The notes beneath the pieces are model-generated. The model was not told the origin of the DNA, did no database searches, and saw only the letters and a list, made by a program, of their open reading frames with translations. A stretch of 64,000 nt of DNA, from the NCBI RefSeq assembly GCF_900108855.1, contig NZ_FNXY01000003.1, positions 248,001 to 312,000 on the forward strand, in the 5' to 3' direction. This document shows, in pieces, positions 50,879 to 58,507 of this stretch. Position 1 is the stretch's first letter; each line of letters begins with the position of its first letter. The translations under genes and the position numbers were made by a program. The stretch comes from Dyadobacter koreensis (lineage in GTDB: Bacteria; Bacteroidota; Bacteroidia; Cytophagales; Spirosomataceae).

Positions 50879-53683
50879 TTAATAGTTACTACGCTTTACC
50901 GATGCTGACATTCCCCTCATATTGTAGGTAAAACTCAGCATAAAATAACGTGATAAAGTCCTCGTCCTCGTTTCCATATAATAATTGGAAGTAGCCGACT
51001 GAGAAATCCCGAGGTTCTTTTTAAACACATCATTAGCTGTTAAACGAACCTCTCCACGCTTATTTTTCAGCACAATTTTATAAACTGAAAGATTTAGGAT
51101 TGGCTGTTTCTGATCGAAACCAAACTGGTTGTTGACATAACTATTATAATTAAAACGCGCGTTAAAGTATATCTCTTTCGGCATTTTTATATTCATATCC
51201 GCCCCATAAGTCGAGTTGATAACTTTCTGGTTCTGGTTCGTATTAATAGAATAACGTGTATCAGCGATATTCCAGTTTGCATTGGTATACAAGGTAAAAA
51301 AATCACTTGGCGTAATGTCAAGACGCGCACCAAAATTGTACGCATCTGTTTTCGTTTTGTTGATTACGTTATTTATGTAAATCGGGTTATCCCTGAAATT
51401 AATTCCAGCATTCACATTCATTGATACCTTTGTCTTTTTCAACGGAAAGCCAAGATATACGTAGGTTCCATAATTTTTTCCGCCCGAAATGTTCATCGGT
51501 TTCGTTGTGGTGATCAGATTTTCGTCAATTGTTTTGTTGTAAACAATCTGGTCTACATTGTAACTATAATTTACATTGACATATAAATTCGTAAAACTCG
51601 CCGGGTTAAACATATTATATCCTGCAAAAACGTGATGGTTCGACTGCGGGATAAGATCAGGATTTCCTTCCACAATATTTAAAGGATTGCTGTTGTCCAC
51701 TACGGGCTGAAGATCGGCAATTGTCGGCTCCTGAACACTTAGTCCATACTCCATGAACAGATACCGGTTCTGTTTTAAATCATAATTCAATGTCACATTT
51801 GGGGTAACTTTAAAAAAGGACCTGTCTACGTATGAGAAATTCGTGGAAGTCTGGTCTTTTCCAAATTTCCCCTTCAAGTCAAACTGCTGCGCAGCAAGAC
51901 CGAGAGAAATGTTAAGGCCTTTATTTGAATAACGCACACTCGAACCTAGGCGATTGTAAGTAAAATCGTTGGTATAATATCGCGTGAGAAAGTCATTACC
52001 CAGAAGGTCATTGTCCTTTACATCAAAAACATTTCTGTCAACCTCGTCTTTCCGTAAACTGAAATTGTAAAATGTTTCCCAGTAAAACTTTTTAGCGAAA
52101 GGCTCGATAAAGGACAAACTTCCTTTAAACTGGTTACGCTTGCTCTCTGTTTCGTTTTGCTGATTGATTGAACTGTTTTTGGAAGGGTCCAGGAAAAACT
52201 CATTAATAGAATTCAGGTGTGAGCTCCCATCCGAATTATTGATATTATATCCGACACTGGCAGCGAAATTTCTTCCTTTTTTCTTAAACTTATGCCGGTA
52301 CAAAAGCAGGTTCGACATCGCGAAGGAATTATATAAACTACTGTTATCGATCGTCGACCGATTCGATAAAGTATCACCGCCTCTGAAATATTGCTGGAAA
52401 CTATCGTAGTCGCTATCGCCATTGTTGATCCTGGAATTACTGATCAGGATGATCGTATTTAGAGAATCGAGTACTTTTTCCAGTCGAAAACTTGGTCTGT
52501 GATTTCCACTGAAGGCTTTGGTTATATTCTTATCAGTCGATTTAAAAGTACTGTTATTTAAAAAGTTATCCCTGCTGGACATCACATCTGTAATGGCATC
52601 CGTTGAATTATAGAAATAGCTGCTGCTTACTTTCGTCTTTTTAGTATCATAATTATAGTTAGCTCCTCCCGCCCAGTTTTTCGTAAATCCAGGCGAACCG
52701 CTGCCGTAACTTGGTGAGATCGTGATCCCGTCTCCCTCGCCCCCAAAATACCTTATACCGCCGGAAAATCCGAAATCGCCGTCATCGCCCCAATTAAAAG
52801 ACTGGCTTCCTTTAAAATCCTGATAATCATTTCGTGCAATTCCTGATTGATTGGTATTGTTTCCAAAACCGAGCACTGCGAATTGCTGTTTGTCATCAAA
52901 GCGGTTGTAACTTACCTTTCCTTCTACCCTGGAATCTGTCCCGACTCCTGCCACCGCTTTTCCAAAACCACCTTTTTTATGACTGTCTTTCAATTCCAGA
53001 TTGACTGTTTTTTCACGTTTCCCGTCGTCAACACCGGTCACTTTCGATTGCTCTGTCTTTCCATTAAAAACCTGAACTTTATTAATTGCTTCGGCGGGAA
53101 GGTTTTTGGTAGCCATCTTGGGATCATCCCCAAAAAAACGCTTACCGTCGACCGTCACACGTTTGACCTCTTCGCCTTGTGCTTTTATGTTGCCATCAGC
53201 ATCTACCTGCATCCCGGGTAACTTACGGATCAGATCCTCAACCGTTGATCCGGGTGGCACTTTAAAAGCCCGCGGGTCATATTCGACCGTATCTCCACGA
53301 ATACTCAATGGTGCCCGAGCCGTTTTGATTACGACTTCATAAAGATCCTGATTCAGAAATTTCATATCCAGCTTACCCACGTTCGTAACATCGCCATCAT
53401 TCGGCGTAACATTTTGTTGATAAGGCAAATAGCCAACGTAAGACACTTTTAAAAGGTAAGAAATCCTTCGAAGATTTTTGAATTCAAAAGACCCGTCTTT
53501 GGCTGTTCGGCCAAAATTGACGAGCGAAGAATCCTTAGGAAGCAGCAGCATAACAGTAGCTTCGGGAAGGCCGGCGCCGGCAGTGTCTGCGACGATTCCT
53601 TTCATGGTAAAACGTCCCGTGTTTTGCCCATACGAGGCAAGACAAATGAGACTACTAAAGAGTAGAAGTAGGATTTTTTTCAA
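50879..53683 (-). CDS. TonB-dependent receptor-like outer membrane protein
   Basis: 934 aa. Signal peptide (about 1-19), CarboxypepD_reg-like domain (about 22-105: TMKGIVADTAGAGLPEATVM, YVGYLPYQQ), plug-like domain (about 118-230: GDTVEYDPRAFKVPPGSTVE, DLIRKLPGMQVDADGNI, KRVTVDGKRFFGDDP) and a large barrel with Tyr/Asn-rich strands ending in FMLSFTYNMRGM...VKRSNY. This is the outer-membrane beta-barrel (OMP_b-brl_3) type found with GLPGLI genes; cargo unknown. A long AT-rich spacer (335 bases) precedes it. Confidence 0.9.
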   Translation of the reverse strand: MKKILLLLFSSLICLASYGQNTGRFTMKGIVADTAGAGLPEATVMLLLPKDSSLVNFGRTAKDGSFEFKNLRRISYLLKVSYVGYLPYQQNVTPNDGDVTNVGKLDMKFLNQDLYEVVIKTARAPLSIRGDTVEYDPRAFKVPPGSTVEDLIRKLPGMQVDADGNIKAQGEEVKRVTVDGKRFFGDDPKMATKNLPAEAINKVQVFNGKTEQSKVTGVDDGKREKTVNLELKDSHKKGGFGKAVAGVGTDSRVEGKVSYNRFDDKQQFAVLGFGNNTNQSGIARNDYQDFKGSQSFNWGDDGDFGFSGGIRYFGGEGDGITISPSYGSGSPGFTKNWAGGANYNYDTKKTKVSSSYFYNSTDAITDVMSSRDNFLNNSTFKSTDKNITKAFSGNHRPSFRLEKVLDSLNTIILISNSRINNGDSDYDSFQQYFRGGDTLSNRSTIDNSSLYNSFAMSNLLLYRHKFKKKGRNFAASVGYNINNSDGSSHLNSINEFFLDPSKNSSINQQNETESKRNQFKGSLSFIEPFAKKFYWETFYNFSLRKDEVDRNVFDVKDNDLLGNDFLTRYYTNDFTYNRLGSSVRYSNKGLNISLGLAAQQFDLKGKFGKDQTSTNFSYVDRSFFKVTPNVTLNYDLKQNRYLFMEYGLSVQEPTIADLQPVVDNSNPLNIVEGNPDLIPQSNHHVFAGYNMFNPASFTNLYVNVNYSYNVDQIVYNKTIDENLITTTKPMNISGGKNYGTYVYLGFPLKKTKVSMNVNAGINFRDNPIYINNVINKTKTDAYNFGARLDITPSDFFTLYTNANWNIADTRYSINTNQNQKVINSTYGADMNIKMPKEIYFNARFNYNSYVNNQFGFDQKQPILNLSVYKIVLKNKRGEVRLTANDVFKKNLGISQSATSNYYMETRTRTLSRYFMLSFTYNMRGMSASVKRSNY

Positions 53684-54018
53684 GGCTAATAAATTAAATT
53701 AAGGTGAATACGTAAGAGGGAATTTTTATAACAATTGCATTGCACAATAATATAAAATCAAGGCATCATATACAACTAAATACTTAGTTTTTATCAATTT
53801 TTGTAACCATTCAATAATATTTTAACTTTTATTATGAAAGATAATTTAACAAATGTACACTTTTGCAACAAAGGGTGACATTAAAATTATTAAAATAATA
53901 ATTACTTAATTTGCGTGACTTTAAGATAAAAAGGAAATTTATATTTAAAATTAAAATTGGGATAGTCCAATTATTGCAATAAAGACACCAGATTACACCG
54001 AATGTTCAAACACAATAA
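53684..54018. other. AT-rich divergent promoter region
   Basis: 335 bases of very AT-rich DNA separate the receptor gene from the phosphodiesterase gene. A TACATTTG (minus strand, around 53857) resembles a -7 element but has no clear -33 partner. No ORF or RNA gene was recognised. Confidence 0.5.
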
Positions 54019-54531
54019 ATGAAAAGTATAGGATTGCTTTCTGACACACATGGATATCTTGATCCCCGCATATTTGAATATTTTGCCAACTGTGATGAAG
54101 TTTGGCACGCGGGCGATATTGGCTCAGTAGCAATAATTGAACAATTAGAGGCCTTCAAACCTACGCGTATTGTTTTTGGAAATATTGACGACAAAGCGGT
54201 GCAGCTGCGTAGTCATGAAAATCTGTTTTTCGAGCTGGAAGGATTTCGTGTCTGGATGACTCACATCGGCGGGGCTCCACCTCGTTATAATCCAATGGTT
54301 ATGCCGACTTTACGAGAAGATACACCTGATATTTTTATTTGCGGACATTCACATATCCTGCGCGTAATTCGGGATAAGGATTTAAAAAATATGCTTTATA
54401 TTAATCCAGGCGCGGCTGGCCGTGAAGGTTTTCACAAGATCAGAACGCTTTTACGCTTCAATTTACACGAAGGATTGATTACTCAAATGGAAGTGATCGA
54501 GCTAGGGAAACGCGGGGCTATCGAGGTGTAA
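54019..54531 (+). CDS. Metallophosphoesterase of the YfcE/MJ0936 type
   Basis: 170 aa, the usual single-domain length. Dimetal-site motifs: GLLSDTHG (D-x-H), WHAGDIGS (GD), FGNIDD (GN) and CGHSHI with the C-terminal NPGAAGR. Relatives hydrolyse phosphodiesters or 2',3'-cyclic nucleotides; the natural substrate is unknown. Monocistronic, convergent with the M28 peptidase gene across a bidirectional terminator. Confidence 0.92.
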   Translation: MKSIGLLSDTHGYLDPRIFEYFANCDEVWHAGDIGSVAIIEQLEAFKPTRIVFGNIDDKAVQLRSHENLFFELEGFRVWMTHIGGAPPRYNPMVMPTLREDTPDIFICGHSHILRVIRDKDLKNMLYINPGAAGREGFHKIRTLLRFNLHEGLITQMEVIELGKRGAIEV

Positions 54532-54566
54532 CTGACAATCTCCGGATCACTGGTGAAGGATTAGAC

Positions 54567-54605
54567 TAAAAAGAGGCCGGATTTTATAAAACCCGGCCTC
54601 TTTGG
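54567..54605. terminator. Bidirectional rho-independent terminator
   Basis: AAAGAGGCCGG / CCGGCCTCTTT with T tracts in both directions, between the convergent phosphodiesterase and peptidase genes. Confidence 0.85.
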
Positions 54606-54645
54606 TTAGCTAAGGAACGCCGACGACAGGCTTAAAATTTCAACG

Positions 54646-55875
54646 CTAAAAAGTCACCTTAGCTACCTTTTTTTCGGTACCGCGCAAAAACTCTGCTTCC
54701 ACCTGCTGACCTTTTTCATATTCCCCAAGCACTTCCATGTAATCGTAAATCGTATTGATCGTTTTTCCAGCCAGTTTTATAATGACGTCACCCGCCAAAA
54801 TTCCGGCTATTTCAGCTGGACGTGCCTTTGAAACCGCATCAATTTTCAAACCTTTTCCAGAAAAACTATAATCAGGCATAACGCCCAAAGTTACCTTGAA
54901 ATTAGAAGTTGTTGATCCCTGGTGAGGATTGCCCGCTGTCGAAAAAGCTGGCTCAGTTTGCTCACTATCCAATTTTTCAACCATATCAGAAATCAGTTTC
55001 AGAATCTTCACCTCCCCTTCTGCGTTAATCTTTTGTGCATCATCGCTGATTTTGTGATAATCGCTGTGCACGCCTGTGAAGAACTGTAACACCGGAATAT
55101 TTTTCAGATAAAAAGACGTGTGATCTGAAGCACCAACACCTGACGAATCAATCGTATACTTCAAGCCTTGCTTTCTGGCCAGATCCGGAATTATTCTTCC
55201 CCATGCAGGGCTGGTCCCCCAACCCGAGATGATCAATCCTTTTTCATCGTTCAATCTACCGATCATATCCATGTTGATCATGGCCGAAACAGAAGTAAGC
55301 GGAATCGTTGGCGATTCAGTGAAATGTTTCGAGCCCAAAAGCCCGAGTTCTTCCCCCGAGAAGGCAATAAATAAAAAGTTATGTTTTTCTTTGGCTGGAT
55401 TGGATGAGAAATATCTCGCCAGTTCAATCACCCCGGCAGTTCCGGACGCATTATCATCTGCACCGTTATGGATATAATTTTTACTATCAGGTGATAGAGA
55501 TCCGCTCTGATAGCCCTTCCCCAAGTGATCATAATGCCCACCAATTACAATCGTTTTTTCAGCCCCGTTATCCAAAAATCCAACTACATTTCTCGCTGTC
55601 ATTTTGTGAGAAACGCCGTCCACTCCTGCTGTCAGCTGAAAAGGCTGAAAATAAGTCCCCTCGGTTCCTGCCGGTTTCAGACCCGATTTTTTGAATAATC
55701 CTGCAATATAATTCGCTGCTTTGATCTCTCCCAAAGTGGCCGTCCCCCTTCCTTCAAACTCATCAGAAGCAAGAAGATCAATATGTTTTTTCACGTCAGA
55801 AGCTGTGATTTTCTGAGCATGTACCAAACTATCAGCTGCCGCAAACAGCGCAATTGAGAGAAGTATTTTTTTCAT
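54646..55875 (-). CDS. M28 family zinc peptidase with C-terminal PDZ domain
   Basis: 409 aa. Signal peptide (about 1-20, LVHAQ). Catalytic region about 25-310 with M28 ligands: VIGGHYDHLG (His, catalytic Asp), NGADDNASGTAG, AFSGEELGLLGS (catalytic Glu, Glu ligand), NMDMIGR and the C-terminal HSDYHKISDD (His). A PDZ domain (about 325-405; IDAVSKARPAEIAGILAGDV, IIKLAGKTI) follows. A periplasmic or extracellular aminopeptidase is indicated. The M28-PDZ combination is common in Bacteroidota. The MerR-type gene lies upstream on the same strand, 18 bases away. Confidence 0.93.
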   Translation of the reverse strand: MKKILLSIALFAAADSLVHAQKITASDVKKHIDLLASDEFEGRGTATLGEIKAANYIAGLFKKSGLKPAGTEGTYFQPFQLTAGVDGVSHKMTARNVVGFLDNGAEKTIVIGGHYDHLGKGYQSGSLSPDSKNYIHNGADDNASGTAGVIELARYFSSNPAKEKHNFLFIAFSGEELGLLGSKHFTESPTIPLTSVSAMINMDMIGRLNDEKGLIISGWGTSPAWGRIIPDLARKQGLKYTIDSSGVGASDHTSFYLKNIPVLQFFTGVHSDYHKISDDAQKINAEGEVKILKLISDMVEKLDSEQTEPAFSTAGNPHQGSTTSNFKVTLGVMPDYSFSGKGLKIDAVSKARPAEIAGILAGDVIIKLAGKTINTIYDYMEVLGEYEKGQQVEAEFLRGTEKKVAKVTF

Positions 55876-55893
55876 TTTATTTAATTATAATCA

Positions 55894-56226
55894 TTAAAGC
55901 GGTTTTTCCGGAATCGACAAAGCTTCCCGGAATTCGGCCAGAAATTGTCTCACTCTGGTAAGTCTGTAAATCATTAATTGCGACTCCTCCTTTCTGCGAA
56001 GCTGCTCTCTTGCACCTTTGATTGTCCTTCCCTGCTTCTCCTTTTGATGCATGATCTTACGAATCACTTCAATATCGCGTTCGGTATACCTACGCCGATT
56101 TCGGGAATCTCTTTTGGGAGCCAGCTGCGGAAATTTTTTTTCCCAGAAACGTAAGGCAGAAGCTTCGCATCCTACCATGGCGGCAACTTCATTGGTGTCG
56201 TAATAAAGTTTTGTGTTGGGTTCCAT
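55894..56226 (-). CDS. MerR family transcriptional regulator
   Basis: 110 aa; short for MerR, with an intact DNA-binding winged helix (LYYDTNEVAAMVGCEASALR, FWEKKFPQLAP, RRRYTERDIEVIRKIMH) followed by a coiled coil (KEKQGRTIKGAREQLRRKEE) and little more. No effector domain and no metal-binding Cys cluster, so a MlrA/CarA-like or housekeeping MerR is more likely than a metal sensor. It is 18 bases upstream of the M28 peptidase gene and divergent from the outer-membrane barrel gene. Confidence 0.9.
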   Translation of the reverse strand: MEPNTKLYYDTNEVAAMVGCEASALRFWEKKFPQLAPKRDSRNRRRYTERDIEVIRKIMHQKEKQGRTIKGAREQLRRKEESQLMIYRLTRVRQFLAEFREALSIPEKPL

Positions 56227-56340
56227 ATCAATCCTGGTCTTAACAAATGTACTAACCTATTTTTGTTAATTATAATTATTCTAAACAATAAGTTGAAAAT
56301 TATTAAACTTAGCCAACTTACCAATTAATTAAAAAGCCCT

Positions 56341-56368
56341 ATGTAACTTCAAAAGTTTCCATGTAACT
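56341..56368 (+). promoter_or_regulatory. Direct repeat, possible LytTR box
   Basis: Two copies of ATGTAACT (56341 and 56361) lie with starts 20 bases apart and a 12-base spacer. LytTR regulators bind direct repeats with about this spacing, and the operon that follows encodes such a regulator. The repeat ends 26 bases before the first ATG. Confidence 0.5.
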
Positions 56369-56394
56369 CCCTAAAATTACCGATATCTTCGAAC

Positions 56395-56982
56395 ATGAAA
56401 AATCACTACGTTATTTTATTTATTCTTATTTCGGTTGTTAATTCTTATAGTCAACCCGCCAACCACCTGATTGTCAATTACGGAATCAGCAGCCAGGTGT
56501 TGGTTGGAAAAAGCCTGGAAGGAGGCGGGAGCCAAGACGGAAAGGGTGGAAATGTTATCGGTTTACGTTATATCCGCTCGACAGATGGAAAAATGTCACT
56601 GGAAACAGGTCTGGAATATTCCCGTTTTAAATTTTCGATAAAACCTGCTTATCATCCTGATATCGATATGACGGCTCGAAAAGAAAATGTTGAGTTCGTA
56701 TCAGTTCCGCTTTATGCCCGTTATACTTTCGCCAAATATCTTTTTGTAAACGGAGGTGTGATCGCAGACTTTCAAATTAACAAAAGAAAAACTGACACCG
56801 TCGACAGACAATCAGGTGTTGGTCTCGGTGTTGGAATCGGTGGAAAATATGAGTTCAAACATATCATGATTTCGATCAACCCATTCCTGCAGCAACATGC
56901 GATCATTGCTATTGAAAAAGCAAAATATCAGGAGCGACTTATAGAAGCGGGCATCCGGTTTGGTGTTGGATACCGTTTTTGA
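56395..56982 (+). CDS. Outer-membrane beta-barrel protein (PorT-like)
   Basis: 195 aa. Signal peptide (about 1-19, VVNSYSQ). The rest alternates beta strands with conserved 'FEVSRF' type aromatic girdles (MSLETGLEYSRFKFSI, FVSVPLYARYTFAKYLFVNG, GVGLGVGIGGKYEF) and ends in GVGYRF, the C-terminal Phe favoured by outer-membrane barrels. It resembles small eight-stranded barrels or PorT-type proteins. It is followed, with the coding regions nearly touching, by a histidine kinase and its LytTR regulator, suggesting an envelope-sensing unit. Confidence 0.8.
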   Translation: MKNHYVILFILISVVNSYSQPANHLIVNYGISSQVLVGKSLEGGGSQDGKGGNVIGLRYIRSTDGKMSLETGLEYSRFKFSIKPAYHPDIDMTARKENVEFVSVPLYARYTFAKYLFVNGGVIADFQINKRKTDTVDRQSGVGLGVGIGGKYEFKHIMISINPFLQQHAIIAIEKAKYQERLIEAGIRFGVGYRF

Positions 56983-56996
56983 ACTTAATTTGCAGA

Positions 56997-57767
56997 ATGG
57001 AAAGTACTGTCACGATATCTGGCCTTCTGCTCTATTTATTGATCCTGGCGTTGATCGTCAGCTTTTTGCTGATAACTTTTCTTGTTGTCAGACTAAAATC
57101 GGAAACCAATCAAAAACTTTTTTTTGAACACAAACTCCGTGATACAGATGCAAGGAAAGAAAATTTTGAACTTGAAACGATCAAGTCAAAACTCAATCCT
57201 CATTTGTTTAAAAATGTACTGAACTCTATTCAATCGCACGCTTATCAAAGTTATTACGCACTGGATAAGCTTTCGAATGTGCTGGATTATATTCTCTACG
57301 AAAGTGATTGCGAGTATGTTTCTTTAAAAGAAGAAACTGATTTTGCATTAAATCTGATCGAAATCAACCGGTTAAAAGTCAGTCCGTTATTCGATCTAAG
57401 AATAAAAAACAAGGTTGACTCTAATAATCAGTTCGTTAATGCAAAAGTGATCGCTCCGCTGATTACAATCGATTTAATCGAAAATGCCTTTAAACATGCA
57501 GACATTCAAAATCCGGACGCCTTCATTTCGATTGTTTTTGACCTGAACGAAACGACTTTTTCTCTCATTGTTTCCAATAAAATCAGCGCAAAACCTATAC
57601 TAAAAAAGGAAAAAAGCGGTTTTGGAAAAGAGAATCTGCGGAAAAGGCTTGATTTGGTCTACCGATCGAACTATACACTGGAACACACCGTTGAAAATGA
57701 TGTGTACATTGCTCATCTGAAAATTAATCTGCTTGAACACAAAGCTCAAATGCCTGCTGCTGGATGA
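56997..57767 (+). CDS. LytS-type sensor histidine kinase
   Basis: 256 aa from the ATG at 56997 (an in-frame TTG at 56979 overlaps the barrel gene and is less likely). One N-terminal membrane helix (about 8-31, LLLYLLILALIVSFLLITFL), then a His_kinase domain with LNPHLFKNVLNSIQ (phosphoacceptor His) and a HATPase part (LIENAFKHADIQN, FGKENLRKRLDLVY). It lacks any periplasmic sensing domain, so signals may come from the outer-membrane barrel or the membrane. The regulator gene overlaps its 3' end by about 35 bases. Confidence 0.9.
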   Translation: MESTVTISGLLLYLLILALIVSFLLITFLVVRLKSETNQKLFFEHKLRDTDARKENFELETIKSKLNPHLFKNVLNSIQSHAYQSYYALDKLSNVLDYILYESDCEYVSLKEETDFALNLIEINRLKVSPLFDLRIKNKVDSNNQFVNAKVIAPLITIDLIENAFKHADIQNPDAFISIVFDLNETTFSLIVSNKISAKPILKKEKSGFGKENLRKRLDLVYRSNYTLEHTVENDVYIAHLKINLLEHKAQMPAAG

Positions 57768-58455
57768 TGAATTACCGGGATTGACGTATCTGCGTATGCT
57801 TTGCGAACAAATTCCTGAACTTGAAGTAGTCAAGGCATTCAACGATCCGCTGAAACTTTTACAGGCCAGCGCAGATCTGGAATTTGATCTGTGTATTACC
57901 GATATTGAAATGCCGGGACTTAGCGGACTGGAATTAGCTCAATTATTAAAAGGAAAACAGGTGATCTTCATCACGGCCTACAAAGAGTTTGCAGCCGAGG
58001 CTTTTGACCTTGACGCAGTTGATTATATCCGGAAACCGATTCAAAAAGAGCGCCTGGAAAAGGCAATTTTCAAAGCCGCCAGACTGATCGAGAAAGAAAA
58101 AATTGAAAAACAATTTATGCAGCTGAATACCAATAAAGGGAAGGCTCTCGTTGCTTTTGATCAATTACTTTTAATCACTTCCGCCGAAAAAGATAAACGG
58201 GACAAACTTGCCTATCTCGATACCGGCCACGAAATCACGCTAAAGAATATTTCTTTCGAACAGCTTTTGTCTCTGCTTCCTTCCGACGGTTTTTGCAGGG
58301 TAAGTAAAAAGGATATTATCGCATTGAGAGCTGTAAAATTTTTCACGCACCAGGAAATTAAAACGACCATTCTTCCCGAAAATTCTGACAAAGAACTGGT
58401 CCTTTCACTCGGTGAAAACTTTCGAAAAGATTTTTTGGATAAAGTTTCAGGATAA
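57733..58455 (+). CDS. LytTR-type response regulator
   Basis: 240 aa beginning with TTG: the reading MNTKLKCLLLDDELPG contains the essential Asp pair, and the first in-frame ATG (Met22) would delete it, so the TTG is preferred. Receiver (phosphoacceptor Asp57 in LCITDIEMP, FITAYKEFAAEAF, IRKP lysine), then a LytTR domain (about 140-240; LAYLDTGHEITLKNISFEQL, GFCRVSKKDIIAL). It overlaps the kinase gene and probably acts on the direct repeat upstream of the operon (inference). Confidence 0.9.
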   Translation: MNTKLKCLLLDDELPGLTYLRMLCEQIPELEVVKAFNDPLKLLQASADLEFDLCITDIEMPGLSGLELAQLLKGKQVIFITAYKEFAAEAFDLDAVDYIRKPIQKERLEKAIFKAARLIEKEKIEKQFMQLNTNKGKALVAFDQLLLITSAEKDKRDKLAYLDTGHEITLKNISFEQLLSLLPSDGFCRVSKKDIIALRAVKFFTHQEIKTTILPENSDKELVLSLGENFRKDFLDKVSG

Positions 58456-58503
58456 AAAAGTTACAGGCCTGGTCGCCGTCCCACCGAGCATGCAACTTTT
58501 TTT
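58454..58503 (+). terminator. Terminator-like hairpin
   Basis: AAAAAAGTT / AACTTTTTTT arms flank a GC-rich core immediately after the LytTR gene and run into a T tract. It also separates it from the convergent phytochrome gene. Confidence 0.5.
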
Positions 58504-58507
58504 ATAC

